In this document: piece after piece, positions 46,094 through 54,897 of the stretch | How positions within the stretch are numbered: the stretch's first letter is position 1 | How the letters are laid out: each line of letters starts with the position of its first letter | Source: CAYUQT01 sp964596165 | GTDB taxonomy: Bacteria > Planctomycetota > Phycisphaerae > UBA1845 > JAFGLZ01 | NCBI GenBank assembly: GCA_964596165.1 | Contig: CAZQTW010000034.1 | Span: forward strand, 1-64,000 | Direction: 5' to 3' | DNA: 64,000 nucleotides | Position numbers and translations under genes: made by a program | The notes under the pieces: model-generated | The model's input: only the letters and a program-made list of their open reading frames with translations | The model's database searches: none | What the model was told of the DNA's origin: nothing

Positions 46094-48193
46094 ATGTCCG
46101 ATCTGGCCGTTCGGCCGACTGATACGAGACGTCGATGGGAGTCGATCCCCGCATCTTCTTGGATAGGGGTCACGCTTCTGTTCTCCCTGACGATGCTCGT
46201 CTACCTCCCCTGCGTTCAAGGCCGGTGGATCTGGGGGGACAATGAACGTGTCTATGCCAACCCCTTGCTCAAGGACGCCGAGGGTCTGCAAAAGATCTGG
46301 TTGAGCCGGGAACCGAAAGACTATTGGCCGCTGTTCTACAGTGCTTTCTGGATCCAATGGCGACTGTGGGGCCAATCAACGCTCGGCTATCATCTCGTCA
46401 ACATCCTCTGGCACGCGCTCGTTGTCGTCCTCCTATGGCGCGTGCTGAAGCGCCTCGGCGTGCGAGGAGCGTGGCCGGCAGCGGCGATCTTCGCCGTTCA
46501 TCCGATGCATGTGGATTCCGTTGCCTGGATCAGCGAATTCGTCAATCCGTTCAGCGCGTCGTTTTGTCTTGCCGGCCTGCTGTGCTACCTCCGTTGCGAC
46601 GAACGGGACGGGTGGGGGTGGTATGCCGGCAGCCTCGTCTTGTTTTTGCTGGCGATGCTGTCGAAGGCGTCGGTCGCGACATTGCCGGCGATCATCGTGC
46701 TCTGTCGCCTGTGGATGGGGCGCGCCTGGCGATGGAAAGAGGGAGTGCGGCTGGGCGGCCTCGCGGTCGTCGCCATCGTGTTGAGCGCGGTGACGATCTG
46801 GTTCCAGAAATACAGTGCGGCCGCCGTGGGCCGCGAATGGTCCGCCGGCTTCTGGGAACGTACGGCCGTCGCCGGCCACATCGTCTGGTTCTATCTGTTC
46901 AAGACGCTGGTTCCGTACTCGCTGATGTTCGTCTATCCGAAGTGGCGGATCGATCCCACGTCGATCGTCAGCTACCTGCCGGCCATGGCCGTCATCGTCA
47001 CGGCGTTGGTTTGCGCGTGGAAGTGGCGATCGTGGGGCCGCTCGGCGTTTGTCGGCCTCGGGGCCTTCCTGGTGCTGCTGTTGCCGGTCCTGGGCTACTT
47101 CAACATGTTCTACATGAAGTACTCCTACGTGGCCGACCATTGGAACTATCTGGCGAGCATGCCCCTGATTGCCTCGGCCGTGGCGTGGGCGAGCGCGGGC
47201 CTCGAAAAGGGCCGCCATCGCTTCCGTGGCCGCTCGACGTCATGGCTGGTGTATGCCGATGCAATCCTGGTCATGGGTGTTGTCGCCATCCTCGGCACGA
47301 TGACGTGGCGACATTCGGCGACATATACGGACCTCGAGCGAATCTGGCGCGCCACATTGGCGGTCGACAACGACGTGGCCATGCCTCACGCGAACCTGGG
47401 CGCGCTGCTGTGTCGGCGGGCCCAAGCATTGGAGGACCAGGTCGGCCGACGGCCGGACGAAGAAACACGGGCGAAGATCGAAGCGCTGTATCGCGAAGCG
47501 GAACACCATTATCGCGAGTCGCTTCGCATACAGCCTGATGACGAAGATTCGCACGCCAATCTGGGCGCAATTCTGTTTCGCCGGGGCGATGTCGCCGGCG
47601 CGCTGTCGCACTATCACAAGGCGCTGGAAATAGACCCCATGTGCGCTCATGCCCACGCGAATCTGGCCAAGGCGCTGCTGAAGCGGGGACACCTGGACGA
47701 GTCGATCAAGCACTTCGATGCGGTCGCCCGTATCGAGCCGCATCGAAGTTCGGCACAAACGGATCTGGCGGGGGTGCTGACGCTTCGCGGACGCTGGGCG
47801 GAAGCGGCCGCGTGCTATCGGCGGGCGCTCGAACTCACGCCGGACGATCCGGTCGCCCTTCATCGGTACGCGTGGTTGCTTGCCACATGTCCCGACGATG
47901 CAATTCGCGACGGAAGACGGGCGCTGGCACTGGCCGAGCACGCGTGTGTCCTTACCCGGCGCCGCGACCCAATGGCGTTGGATTCGCTGGCCGCCGCCTA
48001 CGCCGAGATGGGGCTGTACGATAAGGCGACAACCACCGCCGCGGAGGCGATGGAGCTGATGAAACGGCAAGCAGCGACGCCCCTTATGGATCGAATGACC
48101 CGGCGGGCGGCAAGCTACGCGGCAGGCCGACCCCATCGATCCGAAGCCTTGCCGGATCGGACGGAGATCATTGTCCCAAGCAAATCTGAGTGA
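46094..48193 (+). CDS. TMTC-like membrane glycosyltransferase with C-terminal TPRs
   Basis: A 699-residue protein. The first two thirds form a multi-pass GT-C domain (GRWIWGDNERVYANPLL near the active-site loop; LLAMLSKASVATLPAII resembles the family motif). From about residue 460 there are TPR repeats: HANLGAILFRRGDVAGALSH, AHANLAKALLKRGHLDESIK and ARIEPHRSSAQTDLAGVLTL. The layout resembles eukaryotic TMTC O-mannosyltransferases and bacterial relatives. The ATG at 46094 is preferred to the open frame at 45896, which overlaps the previous gene. It probably glycosylates exported proteins from a polyprenol-linked donor. Confidence 0.7.
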   Translation: MSDLAVRPTDTRRRWESIPASSWIGVTLLFSLTMLVYLPCVQGRWIWGDNERVYANPLLKDAEGLQKIWLSREPKDYWPLFYSAFWIQWRLWGQSTLGYHLVNILWHALVVVLLWRVLKRLGVRGAWPAAAIFAVHPMHVDSVAWISEFVNPFSASFCLAGLLCYLRCDERDGWGWYAGSLVLFLLAMLSKASVATLPAIIVLCRLWMGRAWRWKEGVRLGGLAVVAIVLSAVTIWFQKYSAAAVGREWSAGFWERTAVAGHIVWFYLFKTLVPYSLMFVYPKWRIDPTSIVSYLPAMAVIVTALVCAWKWRSWGRSAFVGLGAFLVLLLPVLGYFNMFYMKYSYVADHWNYLASMPLIASAVAWASAGLEKGRHRFRGRSTSWLVYADAILVMGVVAILGTMTWRHSATYTDLERIWRATLAVDNDVAMPHANLGALLCRRAQALEDQVGRRPDEETRAKIEALYREAEHHYRESLRIQPDDEDSHANLGAILFRRGDVAGALSHYHKALEIDPMCAHAHANLAKALLKRGHLDESIKHFDAVARIEPHRSSAQTDLAGVLTLRGRWAEAAACYRRALELTPDDPVALHRYAWLLATCPDDAIRDGRRALALAEHACVLTRRRDPMALDSLAAAYAEMGLYDKATTTAAEAMELMKRQAATPLMDRMTRRAASYAAGRPHRSEALPDRTEIIVPSKSE

Positions 48194-48205
48194 CAGGTCC
48201 TGATC

Positions 48206-48991
48206 GTGGGCAACGACGACGTACATCCGACATCCACACGCACCGGAAAAGCGCGGATGGAAGACCGCCTCTGGGACACCGGGCGGCTACGGAATCCCCA
48301 TCATCAGGTGGACAAGGCCCTTCGTGTACGGCGGATGTTCGATCAAATCGCTCCAACGTATGAGTTGATCAACCGACTGGCGAGTCTCGGACGCGATGCG
48401 GCGTGGCGGCGGCGAGTGGTCGAGCTGGCGGCGACATCGCCGGGCGACCGCGTCCTTGACATCGCCTGCGGAACGGGCGATCTGGCCAGGGCCTTCGCCA
48501 AACGGGCGGGCTGGGTCGTCGGCGCGGATTTCTCCGAGACGATGTTGAACCGGGCCGCGGCTCGAGACGGGCAACGGATAAGCTGGTGTCTTGCCGATGC
48601 ATTGTGCTTGCCTTTTCCCGACGGAACGTTCAACATGACCACTTGTGCGTTCGGCGTCCGCAATTTTCAGGACATTCGTTCGGGACTCAGAGAGATGTAT
48701 CGCACGCTGCAACCGGGCGGTCGCGCGATCGTTCTGGAATTCGGGATGCCGGAGAATCGCGCGGCGAGATGGCTTTACGGCCTGTACTTGCGGCACCTCT
48801 TGCCCCGATTCGCGACGCTCGTCAGTCGCGATCGGACGAATGCGTATCGATACTTGGAACGGAGTGTGACCTGCTTCATCAGTCCAAGGGAGTTGGTCGA
48901 TCGGCTCAAGACGGTCGGGTTTGGAGACGTCACCGTGGTGCCTATGACGCTGGGGGTGGTCGTGGCCTATCGTGCGGAGAAGGGCGCGTGA
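48206..48991 (+). CDS. ubiE: UbiE/MenG-type quinone C-methyltransferase
   Basis: A 261-residue SAM-dependent methyltransferase with VRRMFDQIAPTYELINRLAS, motif I VLDIACGTGDLA, and CAFGVRNFQDIRSGLREMYR as in demethylmenaquinone/ubiquinone methyltransferases. RTLQPGGRAIVLEFG and RYLERSVTCFISPRELVDRL also fit. It starts with GTG at 48206; the ATG at 48257 gives a more standard length (244) and is an alternative. Its stop overlaps the next start (GTGA). With ubiX and ubiA downstream it suggests menaquinone synthesis. Confidence 0.85.
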   Translation: MGNDDVHPTSTRTGKARMEDRLWDTGRLRNPHHQVDKALRVRRMFDQIAPTYELINRLASLGRDAAWRRRVVELAATSPGDRVLDIACGTGDLARAFAKRAGWVVGADFSETMLNRAAARDGQRISWCLADALCLPFPDGTFNMTTCAFGVRNFQDIRSGLREMYRTLQPGGRAIVLEFGMPENRAARWLYGLYLRHLLPRFATLVSRDRTNAYRYLERSVTCFISPRELVDRLKTVGFGDVTVVPMTLGVVVAYRAEKGA

Positions 48992-50955
48992 CCAAAACGC
49001 TGGAACACGAAAACGGGGACAAGCGCGGACCGGCGACGCAGGGCGGTCCCGAGCCGCATACCCCGAGCAAACGATACGTCTTCTTGGAGCCGTCACACGA
49101 CGGGGAGCAGGTCTTCCTGGATGTGTGGTCACGCACCGAGCCAAAGTATCGTCGCCGCGCCGTCGTGTTCCTGACGGCCAATGTCGTCCTCTTCTTTGCC
49201 TTGGGGTGTTTCACCTATTGGCTGAGAACGGGCGATCCGTTTCCGGTGCTGCGGCCGATTCACGGACTCCTGGGGAATCCCACGCCGATCAGAAACTCGT
49301 ATTGGTCCTTTTGGAGTGGATGCGCCAAACTCACGGGCCCCGGCCAGATCAATCTGAGCGATTTCCTCATCTTTCCGATCAGCGTGGAGCATGTCCCGGC
49401 GCACATCGTGATCGTCGGGCTCCTCATGGCCTCACTCGTGACCGTTCCCATCATGGTGGCCATGCTGTACCGCCTGCCGGTGGCGATTGTCTTTCTCCTG
49501 ATCGTCGCGTTCGTGGCCGTTCTCCCCTGGTTGACGGTGACATTGCTCCTGAGCTGCATTATCGTGACGATCAAACCCTTCCGGTTCTCATTTCGCTATG
49601 CGACCGTGCTGGTGGCGCTTATCCCCGTGGCCGTCTATTTCATTCTGACCTCCGCCCGCGGATCGCCCACCGGTGCCGTCGCCTTGGCCGGTCCGGCCGA
49701 ACGCATGAAACTCTACGCACCCTGGGTGCTGGCGGTGATGGCATCCTGCGGCGGCTCGGGAATCGTCTTGGCGGTAGCTTACGTCATCAACTATCGACCG
49801 GGAGGTATTGCCCCGCTGTTGGCCGTTCTGTTCGCGATCCCCCTCATCCTTTTCTGGACCGAAGTGGGACGCGACGAACTGGAGTATCGCCTGCTGGAGC
49901 ATGATTGCGGACCGGGCAGCGACCAGTACTTCGTCGACCTGGACACTCGGGAACTCATTCAACGTGCGGCGGAACTCGAGTGGATTTCCGATGCGCAAAA
50001 AGACCAACGAGAGATCAAGAGCATTATTGAGAACAAGTTCTTGCAGCTCAAGCTTGCCCTGCCGACGGAGCTCGTCCGGCAACAAGAGAGCGTGACCAAG
50101 CGATGTGACGCGTTCATACGGTCCTTCCCCGACAGCCGCTACGTGCCCAACTGCCTCTACTTGAAAGGGCGGGCACAGAACATGCGAATCGACATGGAAT
50201 TGCTGCGGAACGAGGCCCTCTTGCAGTTCTACACGGATTTTCCGTCGGCGGCTTCTCGGGATACGTGGCAACGTTTGTTGGGCGATGCACCGGATTCCCC
50301 CTTCTCCAGCGTGGCCGGGTTGAATCTCGGCTTGCTCTATGCCCGAGAAGGCAACCTGCGATTGGCCCAGGATGTCCTTCAGCGCGTGGTCGATCGGTTC
50401 GGTCGGTCGAGCCTGACGGTCTCGAAACCGGTGCCGGTGTCGGGAATACGGCAGCTCTTGGCCCGAAAGCCGCCGTCCAGCTCGCTCGGCGTCGATGCCC
50501 AGGCTGTGGCCGAGAAGGCCGCCCAACTCTTGTCGCTCATCATGGAAAACCAGGAGGATCGGCTCGCGGACCGAGTCTACCCCGAGAACAACCCCGTCAG
50601 CATGCTCTTGCGATGCGACCCAAGAGACCGGTCGTATGCCGACAATCTCCGGCGGATCATGCAGTTGTATCCCAACGCCAAGCTCGGGGATAATCTGATG
50701 GTGCTGTGGGTGCTGTTGGAGCCGGACGGCAACACCCGGCGCTCGAAGCTCATGGAATGCGCCAAGCGATATCGGGACGGCGATGCCGCTCCGCACGCGA
50801 TCTACGAACTGGGTGTGTTGGAACTGCGGCACAATCGCAAGGCGGAGGCGCGTGAAACCTTCGAACTCCTGCTGAAACAATACCCGGACTCGCCGTGGAG
50901 CGCATCGGCCCAGCGCAAGCTCCTGATGCTTGACGTGGAACCGACGGAAAGATAG
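48988..50955 (+). CDS. Membrane protein with TPR-like periplasmic/cytosolic domain
   Basis: A 655-residue protein with a GTG start overlapping ubiE. After a 55-residue soluble N-terminus there are about six to seven hydrophobic segments up to residue 300 (VVFLTANVVLFFALGCFTYW, IVIVGLLMASLVTVPIMVAM). The rest is a helical, TPR-like region: VAGLNLGLLYAREGNLRLAQ, DVLQRVVDRFG and ELGVLELRHNRKAEARETFE. No enzymatic motif is visible. Its place inside the quinone genes, coupled to ubiE, could mean assembly or regulation, but the link may be only transcriptional. Confidence 0.65.
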   Translation: MTKTLEHENGDKRGPATQGGPEPHTPSKRYVFLEPSHDGEQVFLDVWSRTEPKYRRRAVVFLTANVVLFFALGCFTYWLRTGDPFPVLRPIHGLLGNPTPIRNSYWSFWSGCAKLTGPGQINLSDFLIFPISVEHVPAHIVIVGLLMASLVTVPIMVAMLYRLPVAIVFLLIVAFVAVLPWLTVTLLLSCIIVTIKPFRFSFRYATVLVALIPVAVYFILTSARGSPTGAVALAGPAERMKLYAPWVLAVMASCGGSGIVLAVAYVINYRPGGIAPLLAVLFAIPLILFWTEVGRDELEYRLLEHDCGPGSDQYFVDLDTRELIQRAAELEWISDAQKDQREIKSIIENKFLQLKLALPTELVRQQESVTKRCDAFIRSFPDSRYVPNCLYLKGRAQNMRIDMELLRNEALLQFYTDFPSAASRDTWQRLLGDAPDSPFSSVAGLNLGLLYAREGNLRLAQDVLQRVVDRFGRSSLTVSKPVPVSGIRQLLARKPPSSSLGVDAQAVAEKAAQLLSLIMENQEDRLADRVYPENNPVSMLLRCDPRDRSYADNLRRIMQLYPNAKLGDNLMVLWVLLEPDGNTRRSKLMECAKRYRDGDAAPHAIYELGVLELRHNRKAEARETFELLLKQYPDSPWSASAQRKLLMLDVEPTER

Positions 50956-50972
50956 CTGCGGAGCGGCACATC

Positions 50973-51584
50973 ATGCCTCACAAGGTCGTCATGGGGGTCA
51001 CCGGTGCCAGCGGAGCCGTTTACGCGAAGCGCCTGCTGAGCGGCCTGATTCGCGCGGGGGCGGAGGTCCATCTGGTCGTCAGCGACCGCGGGCAAGAGGT
51101 CATGGCGGAAGAGTTGGGAACCGTCGAGTTCGGAGGACCTTCCTACCCCGGCTCCGAGCCGGTAAAGACCTACCGCAATGATGACCTGATGAGCCCGTTA
51201 TCCAGCGGCTCGTTTCGCACGGACGGCATGGTGATTTGCCCCTGCAGTTGCAACACGCTGTCGGCCATCGCCGCGGGACGCGGCGATAACCTCATCGTGC
51301 GAGCCGCTCATGTCCACTTGAAGGAACGCCGCCGCCTCATACTCTGCGTGCGCGAGATGCCCCTCACAAAAATCGATCTCAGGAACATGTTGACGGCAAC
51401 CGAGGCCGGCGCGGTGGTCTGCCCCGCCTCACCGCCGTTCTATGGTCATCCGAAGGAACTGGACGACGTGATCAATGCCGTGGCCGGCAAACTGTTGGAT
51501 CTGTTGGGTATCCCCAATGATCTGGCCGTCCGGTGGCTCGGTTCATCCGACGAGCGATCCGTGTCGCCCGACCACTATGGGTAA
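50973..51584 (+). CDS. ubiX: UbiX-type flavin prenyltransferase
   Basis: A 203-residue protein with the family N-terminus VVMGVTGASGAVYAKRLL, then DGMVICPCSCNTLSAIAAG, RRRLILCVREMPLTKIDLRN and VVCPASPPFYGHPKELDDVI. UbiX makes the prenylated FMN cofactor used by UbiD-family decarboxylases; no ubiD is in this window. GGAG precedes the ATG. The next gene (UbiA-like) starts ten bases downstream, so the two are probably co-transcribed. In the futalosine route a UbiX homologue (MqnM) works with MqnL and MqnP. Confidence 0.9.
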   Translation: MPHKVVMGVTGASGAVYAKRLLSGLIRAGAEVHLVVSDRGQEVMAEELGTVEFGGPSYPGSEPVKTYRNDDLMSPLSSGSFRTDGMVICPCSCNTLSAIAAGRGDNLIVRAAHVHLKERRRLILCVREMPLTKIDLRNMLTATEAGAVVCPASPPFYGHPKELDDVINAVAGKLLDLLGIPNDLAVRWLGSSDERSVSPDHYG

Positions 51585-51593
51585 CCTCCTGAC

Positions 51594-52499
51594 ATGTCGG
51601 GCTCGATCCGGACAATCCGTACATGGGGCGAGATGATCGCGCTCTCGCACTCCGTTTTCGCCTTGCCGTTCGCACTCATCGCAACGTTTCTGGCCGGGCG
51701 GAATCTCTCCGATCGGTGCCTGCCCCGCCCGGGGCAACTGGTGCTTGTCGTTGCGTGCATGGTGCTGGCGCGGGGGCTGGCGATGACGTTCAACCGCATC
51801 GTGGATTTCGACATCGACGCACGGAATCCGCGGACGCAAAATCGGCCCCTTCAGACCGGACGACTGACCTTGCGTGCGGCCATCTTCTTCGCCGGCTTCT
51901 GCGCCGGCGGGTTCATCGCCTGCTGCGCCGGCTTCTACTGGATCTACGGGAATCCGTGGCCACTATGGGCCGGAGTGCCGGTTCTTGCCTACCTATGTGG
52001 ATACTCCTATTCGAAGCGATTCACGAAGTTGACTCATTTCTATCTGGGAAGCGCCCTCGCCCTTTCTCCGCTGGCCGCGTGGGTGGCGATTCACCCGGCG
52101 TCGGTCGGGTGGCCGGTCTGGGTCCTCTCCGCGGCCGTTACGCTTTGGGTCGCCGGCTTCGACATCATCTATGCGTGTCAGGACATCGAGGTCGATCGTC
52201 GCGACGGTCTATATTCCCTCCCCGCTCGAATGGGCCCGCGAACCGCGCTGTGGATCGCCCGCTCCTGCCACCTCGGCACGGTGATCCTGCTGCTCTCTCT
52301 CTACTGGATCGCGCCGATGGGACGCGTGTACATGGCGGGCGTGGGCGCCGTGGCCGGCCTGCTTCTGATCGAGAACGTAATGGTTCGCGCCGACGACTTC
52401 TCTCGCGTCAACGTGGCGTTCTTCACCCTGAACGGATTCGTGAGCGCGGGCCTGGGCCTGGTTGCGATCGTGGATATCCTCTTGTCGATACGTTCGTAG
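51594..52499 (+). CDS. ubiA: UbiA-family prenyltransferase (quinone biosynthesis)
   Basis: A 301-residue membrane protein with eight to nine transmembrane stretches. The first aspartate-rich motif is NRIVDFDIDARNPRTQNRP and the second DIIYACQDIEVDRRDGLYSL, the hallmark of UbiA enzymes. It should attach an isoprenoid tail to an aromatic ring: 1,4-dihydroxy-6-naphthoate (MqnP), or 4-hydroxybenzoate. With UbiX and UbiE it forms the late part of menaquinone synthesis, probably the futalosine type, though mqnA-D are not in the window. Confidence 0.85.
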   Translation: MSGSIRTIRTWGEMIALSHSVFALPFALIATFLAGRNLSDRCLPRPGQLVLVVACMVLARGLAMTFNRIVDFDIDARNPRTQNRPLQTGRLTLRAAIFFAGFCAGGFIACCAGFYWIYGNPWPLWAGVPVLAYLCGYSYSKRFTKLTHFYLGSALALSPLAAWVAIHPASVGWPVWVLSAAVTLWVAGFDIIYACQDIEVDRRDGLYSLPARMGPRTALWIARSCHLGTVILLLSLYWIAPMGRVYMAGVGAVAGLLLIENVMVRADDFSRVNVAFFTLNGFVSAGLGLVAIVDILLSIRS

Positions 52500-52530
52500 A
52501 AAACCCGATCGCCGAGAATCCGGGAGCGAT

Positions 52531-54438
52531 ATGATACGCATCGGCCTGTTCGCAATCCTGCTCATGGCCTCGGCCCTCAGCGTGACGGGCATCGGATGGG
52601 GCTTGCCGTCTCAGAAAACAGATCGGTATCTGTTCGGAAACGCATCCCCGTGGACGGGGCGCCGACTGGTCGACCTGAAAGGCGGAGATTGGGATCGACG
52701 GCCCGCCCTGGGTTCCGACGTCGATCCCGACCCGATCCGGGGCCGAGACCGCCTCGTCGAGCTGACCGCCACCGATGCGGCACGGGCCGAGATCCTTATT
52801 CGATACAGGCTATACTCCCACCAGCCGGACGAAGTGCTGACGCTCCGCGCCCTGGCGAGCATGAAGCCGCGGCGGTTTCAGATGGATCCGAAGCTGTATC
52901 AGTACGGCGGCCTCTTCGTCTACCCGGTGGGCGCTCTGATCGGTCTCTGCTCCGCCGCCGATGTGATCGATGTTCGCGGCGACCTCGCCGACTGCCTCGA
53001 CCATCCTTCGGCCTTCGGAAAGCTCTACGTCGTCGTCCGCGCGTATGCCGCGGCCTTCGGCCTCGTGGGCGTCGTCGCGTGCTTCTTGTTGGGCAGGCGC
53101 CTGGGCGGACCCGGCGTCGGCCTGTTCTCGGCGTTCCTGTTCGTCCTCTTACCGGTTGTGATCACGATGTCCCACGAGGGCAAGCCGCACCTTCCCGGGG
53201 CGGTGCTCATGCTCCTGGCGGGCCTCGTGGCCATGCGATACGTCGAAACCGGCCGCACGCTTCACTGGCGGACCACCGCAATCCTGTGCGGCTTGACCTG
53301 GGGCATGGTGTTGAGTGGCTGGCCGGCGCTGGCCGCCCTCGCTGTCGCGGCATGGCAACGTCCGCTCGAGCGAGGCAGCCGGCCGGCCTTATTGGCAAAG
53401 GGCGTCCTCGTTGCGGTTCTCGTGTTCCTGTTGGTGAATCCCTATCTCGTGATCAACGCCGTGTGCAATCGCGACGTCCTACGGTCGAATCTGGGTACGT
53501 CGACGGGGATGTACGAGATCGGTCGCCTGGCCGAAGGGTTCGGCCGCGTCGCCGCTCTGCTGATGGAAGGTGCCGGGCCCATCGTCGCGGTGGTCGGGAC
53601 CCTGGCGATCGTCATCCTGTTGTGTGCCCGCCGCTGGGCCCTGCTGCCTGTCTTGGTGCCGGCCGGGCTGGTGGTAATCCAGTTCTCGTTGATTGGGGCC
53701 GGCAAGCCGGGCGAATACGGGCGATTCTTGATTGTCCCGGCGACGCTGCTGGCCGTTCTCGCCGCGTGGGCGGCCGCTGCGACGTTCCGGCGAAATCGCT
53801 GCGCGGGCTTCCTTCTCGCGATCCTGCTGGTCGTGGGCACCGGACTTGACGGTTACCGCTACCTTCGCGGCTTCGTCAAGGATGCGGATCAGTCAGGCAG
53901 CCGTTACGCGGCCGCCGACTTCCTTGCGGCGGAGTTGTCGAGACGCCCTAAGGCCACCGTGGGGTTGATTCGCGAACCGGCGCCTTACGCCGCCCCACCC
54001 ATCGACGTCGTGGGTCGACCTCTCGTTCTGCTCCCCAGGTCGGCGCCGAAAGATGTGCCCTCCTGGCCGGATTACGTTGTCGTGGCGACCGATCGTCCGG
54101 ACGACCTGGCGTCCGCCTGGTGGCGACCCCGCTATCAGCTCCGGGCGGTGTTCCCATCCGACGTGAATCGATGGCTACACCGACCGACAGTCATCAGTTG
54201 GGCCGACAAACCGGTTGTGGTCTTCATCCTCAAGGACCCTCCCGGTGCCACCGGCGTCTCGCCCCGCCGGGTGCCACTGGCGGCTCGTCCGCCAGTGTTC
54301 TCAACGCCGGGTGCCACTGGCGGCTCGTCCGCCAGTGTTCGCCGCGCCGGGCCGCCCCTACGACAGCCGCCGGCGTATGATCGTAATGACCTCACGGGGG
54401 TCGTCCGCCGTGTCGACGCACCGCAGCGACTCAGGTGA
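52531..54438 (+). CDS. GT-C/GT39-like membrane glycosyltransferase with repeat-derived tail
   Basis: A 635-residue protein starting at ATG 52531 after GGGAG. Many hydrophobic segments (VVVRAYAAAFGLVGVVACFL, LAALAVAAWQRPLERGS), and an N-terminal luminal loop with DRYLFGNASP and LYQYGGLFVYPVGALIG, fit a GT39/PMT-type enzyme using polyprenyl-phosphate sugars. The last about 65 residues are odd: they are encoded by two 36-bp palindromic repeats at 54265-54340 and then by the antisense of the LOG gene. The original stop may have been lost when the repeats appeared. Function of the core should not depend on the tail. Confidence 0.65.
   Translation: MIRIGLFAILLMASALSVTGIGWGLPSQKTDRYLFGNASPWTGRRLVDLKGGDWDRRPALGSDVDPDPIRGRDRLVELTATDAARAEILIRYRLYSHQPDEVLTLRALASMKPRRFQMDPKLYQYGGLFVYPVGALIGLCSAADVIDVRGDLADCLDHPSAFGKLYVVVRAYAAAFGLVGVVACFLLGRRLGGPGVGLFSAFLFVLLPVVITMSHEGKPHLPGAVLMLLAGLVAMRYVETGRTLHWRTTAILCGLTWGMVLSGWPALAALAVAAWQRPLERGSRPALLAKGVLVAVLVFLLVNPYLVINAVCNRDVLRSNLGTSTGMYEIGRLAEGFGRVAALLMEGAGPIVAVVGTLAIVILLCARRWALLPVLVPAGLVVIQFSLIGAGKPGEYGRFLIVPATLLAVLAAWAAAATFRRNRCAGFLLAILLVVGTGLDGYRYLRGFVKDADQSGSRYAAADFLAAELSRRPKATVGLIREPAPYAAPPIDVVGRPLVLLPRSAPKDVPSWPDYVVVATDRPDDLASAWWRPRYQLRAVFPSDVNRWLHRPTVISWADKPVVVFILKDPPGATGVSPRRVPLAARPPVFSTPGATGGSSASVRRAGPPLRQPPAYDRNDLTGVVRRVDAPQRLR
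54265..54340. repeat. Two tandem 36-bp palindromic repeats
   Basis: Identical copies at 54265-54300 and 54305-54340 (period 40 bp). Each contains the hairpin CACTGGCGG-CTCGT-CCGCCAGTG (54275-54297 and 54315-54337). A third degenerate copy (GGTGCCACCGGCGTCTCGCC) lies at 54244-54263. The copies are read in different frames inside the 3' end of the glycosyltransferase gene, so they did not evolve as protein sequence. Confidence 0.8.
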
Positions 54439-54897
54439 CTCCCGAGCGATGACGTCCAGCACCGGTTGCCAGAAGTCCCCCAGAAGAACGATGGGCTTGC
54501 CGGAAATCAGCCGTTTGTTGATCAGCTCCCAGACGGCGGCGAGCTCAAGCAGGGTTCCCGTCGAGCCGGGCAGGACGACGTAAGCGTCGCCGGCATCGAT
54601 AAGGTGTTGAAGGCGGTCGTTGAGATTGTCGGTGGAGATCTCCCGTCGCACCCACCGATTGGGCTTGCCCCGCCCGAACGCCGAGCACGTCACGCCGATC
54701 GTCTGCGCGGCATCACCGCAGGACTCGACGGCCCCGCGACAGCCTGCCTCCATCGTGCCCCCGTAACCCCCGTTACACAGGGCCCAGCCCGCCCGGGCAA
54801 TCGCCGCCCCAAGCTCATAGGCACGCTCGTACGGCGGCTCACCCGGCTTGCACTGAGAGCTTCCGAATACCGTTACCGTTTGTTGCCTTTCGCTCAC
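54358..54897 (-). CDS. LOG-family (TIGR00725/TIGR00730-like) protein
   Basis: A 179-residue Rossmann-like protein with VTVFGSSQCKPGEP, CNGGYGGTMEAGCRGA and the PGGxGTxxE-type motif as LPGSTGTLLELAAVWEL. LOG proteins are nucleoside 5'-monophosphate phosphoribohydrolases; here the second glycine of the motif is Ser, as in some TIGR00725 members, so activity is uncertain. A GTG start at 54897 has GAGGAG upstream and lies 59 bases inside the preceding GT87-like gene. Its 3' end overlaps the convergent glycosyltransferase by 81 bases. Confidence 0.75.
   Translation of the reverse strand: MSERQQTVTVFGSSQCKPGEPPYERAYELGAAIARAGWALCNGGYGGTMEAGCRGAVESCGDAAQTIGVTCSAFGRGKPNRWVRREISTDNLNDRLQHLIDAGDAYVVLPGSTGTLLELAAVWELINKRLISGKPIVLLGDFWQPVLDVIARESPESLRCVDTADDPREVITIIRRRLS

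Noticed and set aside
54265..54340. CRISPR array
   Set aside because: Only two complete copies with a 4-bp gap and no spacers; it is a tandem palindromic repeat.
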